NCBI RefSeq assembly: GCF_014204495.1
Contig: NZ_JACHLN010000002.1
Span: 62,001-126,000, forward strand
DNA: 64,000 bases
Direction of reading: 5' to 3'
DNA from: Sphingomonas kyeonggiensis
Lineage (GTDB): Bacteria > Pseudomonadota > Alphaproteobacteria > Sphingomonadales > Sphingomonadaceae
Under the pieces are notes generated by a model that did not search any database, was not told where the DNA came from, and worked only from the letters and a program-made list of their open reading frames with translations. The position numbers were made by a program, and so were the translations under genes. Shown one piece after another: positions 28,501 through 34,754 of the stretch. Position 1 is the first letter of the stretch; every line of letters starts with the position of its first letter.

Positions 28501-31408
28501 GCTGGAGATAGACCGCGGCGGTCTCGCTGCCCGGGTTGCCGTTCTCGATGCCGTTGATCGTGAAGCCGCTGAGCGTCGTATTGCTCGAGCCCGCCGCCAG
28601 CGTCACCGTGCCGAGCGCGCCGACGCCCGAGATGCCGTTGATCGTGGTCACGTCGCGGCCGGCGCCGAGCAGGCTGACGCCCGCCTTGTTGATCACGACG
28701 TTCTCGGCATAGGTGCCGGCGCCGACATTGATGCTGCCGCCCGCGCGGACATCGCGCGCCGCCGCGCCGATGCTCATGCCGGCGATCACGGTGAAGCTGT
28801 TGTCGCCGCCGGTGCCCGCCCAGCCTTCGACCGAGGCGCTGGCGCCCAGCGCGGCGGCATAGCTGGTCGCGTTGCCCAGGCCGGTGCGGAAGAAGATGTA
28901 CTCGCCGTTGCGGACGATGCTGTCGAAGCCCGCGATGCTCAGCGCTCCCGCATTGTGGAGCGTCGAGCTGTCCTGCAGGTACAGGCCATTGGCTTCGCCA
29001 AAGCTGTTATTGCCCTCGATCGTGATGCCGGTGAGCTGCTGGTCGCTGCCGGTCGGGCGGTTGGCCAGGTACAGCGCAAGGCCGCCCCAGGCGTTGTTCG
29101 AGGTGGTGGAGTTCCTGACGAGGATATCGGCGCTGTCGGTGATCGAGATGCCGTTGCCGGCGAGCGCGCCCGTCACATTGACGTTGTCGATCGTCGCGCC
29201 GATCACCGAGTTCAGGTCGAGCCCGGTCTTGCGCGAGCCGCTGATCGAGACGTTGCTGATCGCGAAATTGTCGATCCGGGCATTGCCGTTGGCATCGCCC
29301 GCGCCGACCTCGACCTTCATGCCATAGGTCGAGCTGCTCGACGCGCTGGGAGCGAGCAGGGTGAAGTTGCCGACCGACACGTTATCGGCATGGACGCGCA
29401 TGCCGTAGACGCCGAGGCCCGAGGCGTCGAAGATCGTGCCCGCCTCGCTCGCGCCGAGCAGCGTCAGGCTCTTCTGGATGAACAGCGTGTTCGACAGGTT
29501 GTAGGTACCGTCGGCGACGTTGACGGTACCGCCGGTGACCACGGCGTTGACGCCGGCCTGGACGCTGGCGAGCGTGCCGAGGCGGCTGCCCTGGTTGCTG
29601 TCGCTGCCGGTGGTAGAGACATAGACAGCGGTGCGGTTCGACGCCGAATACGCCTGGTTCTGTACTTCCATGCCGCCATTGGCGGCGCGCAGCGCGAGCA
29701 GGCGCTGCTGCTCGGCGAGCGGGGTGCTGGCGCCGAGCGAACCCTGCGAAGGCAGGATGGTGACGCCATCCGCCTGCAGGATGCCGTTCAGGTGGAGGTT
29801 GATGCCCCACTCATTGCCATAGGTGGAGCCGTGATTGCCCGTCATCGTGACGTTCGATCCGTCGGTATACTGGATCGAGATCGCCGACTTGGTGTTGTCG
29901 ATCGTGTTGTTGAGCAGATAGGTGTTCGTGTTCCGCCCATCGACGATGATGCCGGTGCGGATGTCGTGGATGTTGTTGTTCAGCAGCTGGACGGTGTCGG
30001 CATAGCGATTGACGAAGATGCCGCGCGAAACGGTGCTGCCCCAGGCATAGCTGGTATAGCCGCTCGTTGCCGGACCCGAGATCTCCAGGTTCTTGATCGT
30101 GACGTAATCGCCCCAGATGTCGATCGCGTTCTCGATCCCGCTGGTCCAGCCGATCTTCGCGACGCCCTGGCCGTCGATCGTCACGTCGCTCGCGTCGATG
30201 CGGACGCCCGACCGGTAGACGCCGGCGCCGAGCCGGATCGTGGTGCCGAAACCGGTGGTGCCGATCACGCCCAGCGCATCGTTGATGTAGTTGCCGAGGC
30301 CGGTGGTGTCGGTGCCGTTGTTGCTCAGGTTGAGCTTCAGCGCGGTGGCGGTGCTGACCTTGCCCGCGCCATAGATGTGCGGCGCGGTGATGTTGACCGT
30401 GCCCGAGGCTCCGCTGAGGTTGCCCGAGATGTTCACGGCCTGATCGGAGCTGATCAGGATGTTCTGGCTGATGCTGGCGCGATCGTTCGCCGCGACCGTG
30501 CCGCGCAGGTTCGCGCTGCCGCCCACCGCCTCGAGCACGATCGTGCCATTGTCGATCGTGGCGGAATCGACGCTGAGCGTGCCGGTGTTGACGAGATTGT
30601 CGACCGCAGCGCCGGCGCTCTTCGCCGACATCTGGATGCGGCCGCCCTCGGCGAAGATCTGGCCGTTATTCTCGACCAGCGCGCTGCTCGCGGGCACGCC
30701 GATGCTGAGCAGGCCGTCGCCGGCGAGGTCGAGCGTGAAGGCGGTGCCGCCGCCCAGCTGGACACGGCCGGCGGTGGCGGTGATCACGCCGCTGTTGCGC
30801 ACCGTCGGCGCGACAAAGGCGGCGAGGCCGAGATTGCCGGCGGTGATGTTGATGTTGCCGTTGACGACGATCTCGCCGCCGGTGGCACCGGTGATGTCGA
30901 GATTGCCGCCCGACATGAAGGCGGTCTGGTCGATGTCGCCGGTCGAGGCGATCAGGCTGCCGACATTGACGTTGGCGGTGCCCGAGAACAGCACGCCGTT
31001 CGGGTTGAGGATCGCCACCCGGCCGTTCGCATTGAGCTGGCCGGCGATCTCCGACGGCGCGGCGCCGCTGATCACGCGGTTGACCGCGATCGAAGTGGTG
31101 GAGGGCTGGACGAAGGTGACGCTCGCGCCCGATCCGATGTCGAACGTGTTCCAGTTGATCACCGCGCGATCGGTGTTCTGGTTGATCGTCATGCTCGACG
31201 GGGTGGGGGTACCGATCGTCGCCGATCCTGCCACGACGTCGCCGCCGGTGGGCAGGGCATTGGAAGCGAGCTGGGCATGCGCCGGATTGGCGAGCATGAT
31301 CGCCGCGACCGCCGCCGAGACCAGCAGGCTCGATCGTTTCAGACGGCGCGAGGCCTGGCTCGAGGCAATAGCGGCCTTGGCGCGGTGCAGCTTGCTCATA
31401 TCCCTCAT
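19541..31408 (-). CDS. Giant two-partner-secretion exoprotein (TpsA, filamentous-haemagglutinin type)
   Basis: The gene encodes 3955 residues. An extended signal peptide (to about residue 45) precedes a TPS/haemagglutinin activity domain with NPNG at 135-138 and GSLIAST. Residues about 360-1990 are right-handed beta-helix/NosD-like modules with runs such as NTIDNTKSAI and GTYNLSNTL. About 16 units of roughly 90 residues follow (about 2070-3470, typical unit TSGAQSYTGATTLNG). Then come alternating GGAVSLAT-type strands and a non-repetitive C-terminus. It should be secreted through the TpsB encoded 72 bp upstream. No cysteine-rich or toxin tip was recognised, so adhesin/biofilm matrix is the best guess. 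ATG 31399 is an alternative start. A 3104-codon antisense frame is a composition artefact. Confidence 0.92.
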   Translation of the reverse strand: MRDMSKLHRAKAAIASSQASRRLKRSSLLVSAAVAAIMLANPAHAQLASNALPTGGDVVAGSATIGTPTPSSMTINQNTDRAVINWNTFDIGSGASVTFVQPSTTSIAVNRVISGAAPSEIAGQLNANGRVAILNPNGVLFSGTANVNVGSLIASTGDIDQTAFMSGGNLDITGATGGEIVVNGNINITAGNLGLAAFVAPTVRNSGVITATAGRVQLGGGTAFTLDLAGDGLLSIGVPASSALVENNGQIFAEGGRIQMSAKSAGAAVDNLVNTGTLSVDSATIDNGTIVLEAVGGSANLRGTVAANDRASISQNILISSDQAVNISGNLSGASGTVNITAPHIYGAGKVSTATALKLNLSNNGTDTTGLGNYINDALGVIGTTGFGTTIRLGAGVYRSGVRIDASDVTIDGQGVAKIGWTSGIENAIDIWGDYVTIKNLEISGPATSGYTSYAWGSTVSRGIFVNRYADTVQLLNNNIHDIRTGIIVDGRNTNTYLLNNTIDNTKSAISIQYTDGSNVTMTGNHGSTYGNEWGINLHLNGILQADGVTILPSQGSLGASTPLAEQQRLLALRAANGGMEVQNQAYSASNRTAVYVSTTGSDSNQGSRLGTLASVQAGVNAVVTGGTVNVADGTYNLSNTLFIQKSLTLLGASEAGTIFDASGLGVYGMRVHADNVSVGNFTLLAPSASSSSTYGMKVEVGAGDANGNARIDNFAISNVSISGSRKTGLDLNSVIGATIDNVNVTGALAGNGISITDSADILVRNSTTSNNAWGGLALYLANRPTGSDQQLTGITIEGNNSFGEANGLYLQDSSTLHNAGALSIAGFDSIVRNGEYIFFRTGLGNATSYAAALGASASVEGWAGTGGDNSFTVIAGMSIGAAARDVRAGGSINVGAGTYAENVVINKAGVSLLGAGRDVTTINGISGVGALGTVTLAAGSSNTTLSGFTINGIENGNPGSETAAVYLQQTNTGSRITGNRIVAAGDLGLVSEWGYAITGLVVDGNIITGKTYVGAAPATGDQFTVPNVSRQLVALGGGGVGGGISFTNNVVNGDSGLNTGVTIDSAGSTITGNSFATTTGGFGAMLRVRGAGATLTGNAFDMAGVAYTANGLYISDAALGTASFADLLAANTLTGAGAWSDLSATGYHTFSRNIQAAVNEAAPGAIVTIRPGDYLEGVTGVGYYGDAGAQSFGLYLYKDNITLRGVDAAGNAITDADDVAAFITARYQAGFGAQHFISGNGITIEGLGFKPAAAGDNKTVEVIGNAFTLRNSVIDNSGNQTAANLYIDDFNDPARTRLESFTITGNKFLGGTYASAMVVVAAGAGRTTDASNRVFANNSLTSSLTGMRGFQIQGYMPNTPWQQLYAGAVTVTGNSFDVDIPVRTVGLLSSAFAWDDVFRNNGNSFLRGGVLAYEGSSTSARATITAGGDPDIRITSTIDASIARAQAGDTVRILDGTYVLGAQLKIDRGIALIGQSQAGTILDGRTVNNGGGLGTIGVYADNTSLANFTLLGSTLSGGNYGIKVQPNPVSYAPSQRISNVTISDVTVKGSRRAELDINGAVGVTITNFTADGQNTEGAGVQITDSANVTLNGVHTLNNNWGGVALYQTNRAGGYDGQTTNISIDAAQNNFEEFNGLFSQLESTTQGFGQLNLTGYGYALRNTDHRANGGQFTYFRTTLQDATTFGLSLGFGYSTSLENYTGTGFSNIFTVVPGLTISAAARDVRTGGTINVAAGTYGANASITTNGVSLIGAAGAKIDASTSGSNGITINADGVTVSGFEIFGPADQSYVTYVWPTITRGIVVANGADNVTVTGNTITGVRNGILIDGRNTGTSLTNNVIDNTKSAISVQYTDGSNLNIAGNSEGAFGNEWGIITYLNGIWNGTTITPSAGALGPNTPLSEQARLLALAAANGGMAVYNQGYSAANRTRAYVTTSGTAGAQGSQRTLLNLQGGLDAVVSGGTVYIGGGTYNENVTLDAPRVLNMTSPITVNSLSFGAGAAGTNIGTSITATGDMNIASGMVLTGDTTLLAGGALNLGSVLSPYNLTLTGNTVSLGQSVLNSLSVTGTSIVAAPVYTVGSQQYDGATTLNGTYYAGDWFTVSGQATLAGDTSIIMTEGDIGIASLTGAHAFSASAGTRDVSLGQATGLASIAISADEIVTAGASTSGAQSYTGATTLNGTYTAGGAFTVNGATTLAGVTQVDTSTGNANIALGAITGATDLTLRAGSGNVVIGLASGLANLSVYGTSITTVGATTSGAQLYSGSLISLGGNFAAGSSLTFGGATQLTADANVDGNGSDTGFNVDFGTIAGNGHNLVATAHGGQLRFGTVSNVGTLTGTGGMILSQGASTNGAQTYNGGGSFSGTYATNGGAFTLNGSATLVGTYSTGGGAFAINGTSMLGGAMTVTTAGGNASFGNFASFGFSSPLTVNAGTGNVVLGTATGISTFTATGATIATAGMTSTGAQTYTGATTLAGTYTAGGAFTVNGATTIGANTSVTAGGNAGFGTIGGTGTLAIDGGANAVTLGAVTGLASLSATGATIATSGASTSGAQSYTGATTLNGSYATNGGAFTVTGAATTVNAVSVATSGGNASLGTVGGAGGLSVNAGSGNVTLGAVSGIASLSATGANIATAGATTIGAQSYTGATTLAGSYATNGSSFAVNGASTLGGNTSIATSGGSATLGTVGATGTGNSLSVNTGIGSLTLGAVSGLGTLTASGGSITTAGAVTSGAQSYTGSTNLNGTYAAGGAFTVNGATTLGGNASVTAGGNAVFGTIGGARALALAATGSVTLGAVNGLTSLSVTGTGIATNGAVTSGAQSYTGATLLRGNYTTNGGTFTVTGTSTLALGATNVTTQGGNASFRAIVGPNSALNLNAGTGNVTLGAVNGITSLTVTGATITTAGASTVGGQTYFGETRFGGNYSASNFSVLGNAILTGSTVMNTNIDGSIAMGSVIGNGSTSFSANAGGDGTVLVRSVTGVTDLSLTGRVVNNYGAVTSGSQSYTGSVSLAGEHSAGGDFTVNGATDLAEDTSVTAGGNASFGGAITGAQALTVGAGGNVTLGAVSGLTALSATGSSIATAGASTSGAQSYTGDTVLNGSYDAASFSAGAATLAGATSVTTTGDAALGTIAGGGNALAVTGGSVSLGAASGLASLTATGTTIATSGVSSTGAQSYTGATSLNGAYNTGGGAFTVNGAAGTVNAVSVATAGGSASFGTVGGAGGLTVNAGTGSVTLGAVNGIASLAVTGANIATTGAATLGAQNYTGATSLNGVYASSGGFTVSGAVTLAGATTVTTQGGNAVLGATSGLNALVVNVGTGNVTLGAASGLASLSVTGGTIVTAGASTSGAQSYTGATVLGGAYAAGSFAVNGATSLAGATTVTTTGGNVSLGNVSGSANFGVNTGTGTVSVGAVTGLASLTLSGATIATNGVSTVGSQSYTGATSLNGAYTTAGGAFTVAGATNLAGNTSVTTVNGAITLGTVDAAVAGSQGLALNAGSGSVALGNSGATRRLGATTVNAGSTVLNGGTYAANSLAFTGGTGATVRLTQGSTTFNTTLPGGAGGAISIQPDLVGTVNAQQNVTFTAGNGLTANSGDVTIGNAGTDAIRLGTMSVTGHDFTGATVKLAGTFTSVLSGSQAFSANTLDTLGNVNARVAGNESGPIRAGGSVTINAGGTGSGSIIAGGPVDLDYGSSVSRAITAQSNVSVSSSGGSITGPVTATGAVELVTTTGAISGSVNAGGAVTASTTSGSITGPITAGGAVSLATASGAISSTVTSGGSASLTSQSGAVGATVTGTGGVSVATNGNLTGSYTSPGAITLTSLRPIDVTVNGAVVTVTAPSGTVTGVFSEIHTNNTGTLFVNDQPVIGTGTTDARQIIIDTFVIPAGGRVAANGEIQLPTGLALGLIAPAGDGRSNQRPPVVVNSVSRLGELLRVGYTAIIIQLDDSNLEVEEELAGQ
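20960..25200 (-). repeat. Coding tandem repeat array of about 16 units, period about 270 bp
   Basis: The recurring unit is marked by GTGTAGCTCTGCGCGCC-like sequence at roughly 21090, 21358, 21625, 21890, 22140, 22400, 22675, 22948, 23208, 23483, 23750, 24010, 24345, 24625, 24890 and 25160. Spacing is mostly 250-275 bp, with one larger step near 24.2 kb where a unit carries an extra partial repeat. Units encode TSGAQSYTGAT...GGAFTVNGATTL-type beta-helix turns. Confidence 0.85.
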
Positions 31409-31479
31409 CCCTGTTCGGCCGCTTCGGGGTGGCCAGCCCGCAATTCTCAGTCAGGTACGCACGCGATCGGCAGAGCCGA

Positions 31480-33144
31480 TCAGAACGACATGCTCAGCGA
31501 GAAGAAGACCCGGCCATCCTTGTCGCCGCGCGAGGCGACGGGCCGGTTGATCGGCTTGGCATACTCGACCGAGCCGTTGATGCCGGGCCGCAGCCCGATA
31601 CGGATGCCGCCGCCCGCCGATTCCAGCGAGGCGGTGAGCGGCTCGCCCGGCAGCGGGTGGTTCTGCGCGACCTTGCCGGCTTCGTAGAAGCCATAGGGCT
31701 GGACCGTGCCGCCCTGGAAATTGCCGGCGTAGAAGACCTCGATCCGGCCGGCGGCGCCCTTGTCGCCGGTCACTTCGGACGGATCATAGGCATGGGCGAA
31801 CTGCTCGCCGCCCAGCCCGAACTCCTCGCTCGCGAGCAGGCTCTGGCCGCTATACTGGACCGTGCCGCTCGCCTGGAAATAGAGGCCGCCGCCCACGCCA
31901 TAGGCAAAGGAGACTTCGGCGTTCAGCCGGGTGAACACGCCCGAGCCGGTCGCGCGCGACTTGTTCGCATCGCCGCGCACCGTCGCACCCAGCGCGTCGA
32001 ACCCCTGGGTGACCGAGGCACGCACGTTCAGGATCCCGCCCCAGGGCGCGGCATAATTGCCGTAGAGCTCGGCCTGCACGGTGCGGGTGGCATCGTCGAA
32101 GATCGGATCGATGACGACGTTGCGCGAGCTGCTGTCGCGGCCGGTGAACACCAGCCGGCCGAACAGATTGGTCTCGCGGCTGCGTACGAACGGATAGCGC
32201 AGCGCGACGCCATAGGTGGCGCTGCGGCCGCGCAGATCGAGCAGGCGGAGCTCGTCGCCCGGATGGGTAGCGGCATAGCTGCCGAACGCGGTGAGGCGCA
32301 GGCCCGAACTGCCGATCGGCTGGTCATAGCTGAGCGACAGGAAACCCAGTTCCCTGTGGGCCGGCGCGCTGACCGCGGTGATCGAGATGCGCTCGCCCGC
32401 GCCGAGCATGTCGTTGAACGACAGGCCGCCATAGATCTGGACCGGGCCCAGCCAGCGCGAGCCGCGATTGTCGGCGGCGACAAAGCCCTCGATCCCCTTG
32501 CGCTCGACCGCCAGCGTCAGGTCGGCGGCGCCGACTTCGCTGGGGGAGGGGGTGAGCACTGCGCGGACATCGACGCCCTGCAGGTCACGGGCGAGCAGCA
32601 GCGCCCGGGTAAGCGATGCGCCCGAGGTGGGGCGCTCGGCGGCGACGCTGGCCAGATAGCCGCGCAGATAGGGCGCATAGCCGCCGGCCTCGCCCTCGAT
32701 CTTTGTCGCGCCGATATGGCCCTCGACCACCTGGATCGTCAGCACGCCATTCTCGATGCGCTGCGGGCCGACCACCGCGCGCGACAGCACGAAGCCACGG
32801 CGGCGATATTCGGCGGTGACTTCCTCGGCGAGCTTGAACAGCTCGGCGAGCGGCATGTCGCGGTTGAGATAGGGTGCGGCGATCGCATCGAGCGCGGCGA
32901 CCGGCACGGCGGTCACGCCCTCGAAGCGCACCGCGGTCAAGCGGACCTGCACGGCGGACTCGGGCGTGCCCTGCTGGCGGGGAAGCTCGGGCACATCGAC
33001 CGAGCGGGCATCGGGGACCTTGTCCGCCGGGCGCAGCCGCTCGTCGAGTCGTCCGGGATTTACGGTCTGCTGGGCGTGCGCCGCCTCGATCGGCACGATC
33101 GCGGCCGCAGCAATAATAAACAACCAGCGACGGTTAAGTCCCAT
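31480..33144 (-). CDS. Two-partner-secretion outer membrane transporter (TpsB, ShlB/FhaC family)
   Basis: The 554-residue precursor has a signal peptide (MGLNRRWLFIIAAAAIVPIEAAHAQ). POTRA domains follow (VRLTAVRFEGVTAVPVAALDA; then EEVTAEYRRRGFVLSRAVV), then a 16-strand barrel with the VRG motif of the TpsB family in LGATVRGD. The C-terminal strand ends in Phe. The ATG at 33144 was chosen over 33204 because GGAGGGGGG lies upstream and the signal peptide starts there. It exports the TpsA product encoded directly downstream. Confidence 0.93.
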   Translation of the reverse strand: MGLNRRWLFIIAAAAIVPIEAAHAQQTVNPGRLDERLRPADKVPDARSVDVPELPRQQGTPESAVQVRLTAVRFEGVTAVPVAALDAIAAPYLNRDMPLAELFKLAEEVTAEYRRRGFVLSRAVVGPQRIENGVLTIQVVEGHIGATKIEGEAGGYAPYLRGYLASVAAERPTSGASLTRALLLARDLQGVDVRAVLTPSPSEVGAADLTLAVERKGIEGFVAADNRGSRWLGPVQIYGGLSFNDMLGAGERISITAVSAPAHRELGFLSLSYDQPIGSSGLRLTAFGSYAATHPGDELRLLDLRGRSATYGVALRYPFVRSRETNLFGRLVFTGRDSSSRNVVIDPIFDDATRTVQAELYGNYAAPWGGILNVRASVTQGFDALGATVRGDANKSRATGSGVFTRLNAEVSFAYGVGGGLYFQASGTVQYSGQSLLASEEFGLGGEQFAHAYDPSEVTGDKGAAGRIEVFYAGNFQGGTVQPYGFYEAGKVAQNHPLPGEPLTASLESAGGGIRIGLRPGINGSVEYAKPINRPVASRGDKDGRVFFSLSMSF

Positions 33145-33495
33145 AGCCCCGGTCCCCCCTCCGAGATTTGCGCAGCCGGAAACGATGCCCCGAATCGGTT
33201 GCATTAGAGTCGGGTCTTACAATGGCTTTGTGGGACTCAGGAAGATGGAGTCAGCGTTAACTGGCCAATATTTGCAATAATGCACTGATCCACAACGGGA
33301 CTATTTGTTTATGTCTGCTTTGTTTCTGGATAGATCATGAGTCATAGATTCCGTTCACTGTGCGTTCTGCGGGTTAAACCAATGCGTAACCATAAATAAT
33401 AACCATTCTCAGTGGCTTATACTTAGGGGTTTGTTAGCCCGACCTTAGGGCGCCCGGGCGTATCCCAGCCTCCGTAGAACCGGGGGTTTGGGGCT
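33145..33495. promoter_or_regulatory. AT-rich divergent promoter region of tpsBA and the cysteine protease gene
   Basis: This 351-bp gene-free stretch is strikingly AT-rich between about 33205 and 33440 compared with its neighbours (for example ATAAATAATAACC near 33391). It separates tpsB (leftward) from the LapG-like protease gene (rightward), so both promoters should lie here. No clear operator was identified. The composition would suit binding by an AT-preferring nucleoid protein. Confidence 0.6.
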
Positions 33496-34440
33496 TTGCG
33501 TCGCGTATCTTCATCGCGGCTGGTGCTTGCCTGTGCGGCACTGGCCTGGGGGCAGTCCGTGTCCGCCGCGATGGCGGCCGCGGGTGATTCGGCGGGCGAG
33601 GGCGTGGTTGCGCTTCGCCTGGCGGATGCGCCGCGCTGGACCGATGTGCTTGCCCGCGCCGCACGCGATCCGGCCGCTCGAAACCCGCTTCATTGCATGA
33701 TGCCCGCCGATGAGCTGCCGGCCGAATGCGGTCCCTCGGGCTGGCGTGCCGCCTTTGCCGGGCTGCAGGGAAAGCCGGTTGCCGATCGGGTCGCCGGCGT
33801 CCAGGCGGTGGTCAACAAGCTGCCCTATGTTCCGGATCTCGCCAATTGGGGCATGGCGGATCGCTGGGAAACACCCGCCGAGATGTTCGCGCGCGGTGGC
33901 GACTGCGAGGATTTCGCGCTCACCAAATATTTCGCATTGCGCGAGCTGGGGCTTGCCGAGTCCGCGATGCGGCTGGCGATCGTGTGGGACAATCGGGATG
34001 CCGAGCAGCATGCGGTGCTGTTCGTCGAGGCGGACGGGCAAAGCTGGGTGCTCGACAACAAGTTTGCCGCGCCGGTGGCTGCTGCCGAACTGGCGGCGCG
34101 CTACCGGGTGATCTGGTCGGTCAATCGCGACGGCGCGACGCTTGCGGTGTCGGATGACGCGGGGCAGGGGCCACGCCTGCGCACCACCCGCGGCGGCAGG
34201 ATGCTGGTGTTGCGCACCCGCCCGATCCGCCGCGAGCGGATTGAGCCTGCGGGCGCGCCGCGTATCGAGGTTGCCGCTGTCCGGCCTGTTCCGGCGGGCA
34301 TCGCACGGCTGGGTGCCGCCGTGCCGGCCGGGGAATCGCCGGGTCAGTCGATTGAAAGCGCTTCCAAAAATCGCGAAAAATCGGTGCGCGACGAGCTTGT
34401 TCGAGCCGGCGAAATAGCGGTCCGCTACGCCGGAAAATAG
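33496..34440 (+). CDS. Bacterial transglutaminase-like cysteine protease (BTLCP/LapG-like)
   Basis: The 314-residue protein has a signal peptide (to about residue 28) and a COG3672-type domain with a complete triad: Cys137 in GGDCEDFALTKY, His172 in EQHAVLFVE and Asp187 in WVLDNKF. LapG proteases of this family cut large surface adhesins to release them. The C-terminal 100 residues are basic/proline-containing and unrecognised. The start appears to be TTG at 33496, with only a weak G-rich ribosome site. It is divergent from the tpsBA adhesin operon, which makes TpsA a plausible, unproven substrate. Confidence 0.85.
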   Translation: MRRVSSSRLVLACAALAWGQSVSAAMAAAGDSAGEGVVALRLADAPRWTDVLARAARDPAARNPLHCMMPADELPAECGPSGWRAAFAGLQGKPVADRVAGVQAVVNKLPYVPDLANWGMADRWETPAEMFARGGDCEDFALTKYFALRELGLAESAMRLAIVWDNRDAEQHAVLFVEADGQSWVLDNKFAAPVAAAELAARYRVIWSVNRDGATLAVSDDAGQGPRLRTTRGGRMLVLRTRPIRRERIEPAGAPRIEVAAVRPVPAGIARLGAAVPAGESPGQSIESASKNREKSVRDELVRAGEIAVRYAGK

Positions 34441-34511
34441 CCGAAAACCTGCCGGAATATCGCTTTCTTACAACACTTTGACTGTAAGCTGCCACTATGG
34501 CTGTAACAAAA

Positions 34512-34539
34512 TTGAGAACGTTCTTGAGAACGCTCTCAA
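34512..34539. promoter_or_regulatory. Two overlapping LacI-type operators
   Basis: Two palindromes with central CG (CG at 34519-34520 and 34531-34532) overlap with centres 12 bp apart. The left core is AGAACGTTCT (perfect) and the right is TTGAGAACGCTCTCAA (one mismatch pair). They lie about 215-240 bp upstream of the GH3 gene at 34755. The 314-bp gap 34441-34754 holds this site and the operator at 34651-34668; no gene was seen. Confidence 0.6.
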
Positions 34540-34650
34540 TTTATGCTCTAAGCACCTCATTGGAGCGCAAGACTCCGCGAACGATAGAGGGGTGTTGGAA
34601 CAGGCTGCCGTGCGCGCCACGAGGTGTCGTCGGCTTAGTTTGTCGCTGAA

Positions 34651-34668
34651 TCCGACAGCGTTGTCGGA
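34651..34668. promoter_or_regulatory. LacI-type operator upstream of the GH3-TonB receptor operon
   Basis: TCCGACAGCGTTGTCGGA is an 18-bp palindrome with central CG and one mismatched pair. The half-site GTTGTCGG recurs upstream of the MFS gene (47833-47846) and the second GH3 gene (58833-58850). Confidence 0.7.
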
Positions 34669-34754
34669 ATAGGCCTCCCCCAGGTTGGATCGGATAAACA
34701 GGCACGCCCCCGGGCGTGCGCGGCGCTGTTGCATGCGCCGAAGGGGAGAGGTGA

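Noticed and set aside
22373..31687. 3104-codon open frame on the plus strand
   Set aside because: It is exactly antisense to tpsA; its sequence is RAGDRR/GDGEGA-type low-complexity protein produced by GC-rich codon bias and the tandem repeats, with no domain.
33496..34440. Toxin/immunity pair (CDI-like) at the tpsBA locus
   Set aside because: TpsA has no VENN-type or toxin-like C-terminal region and no small immunity gene follows it; the divergent gene is a BTLCP protease.
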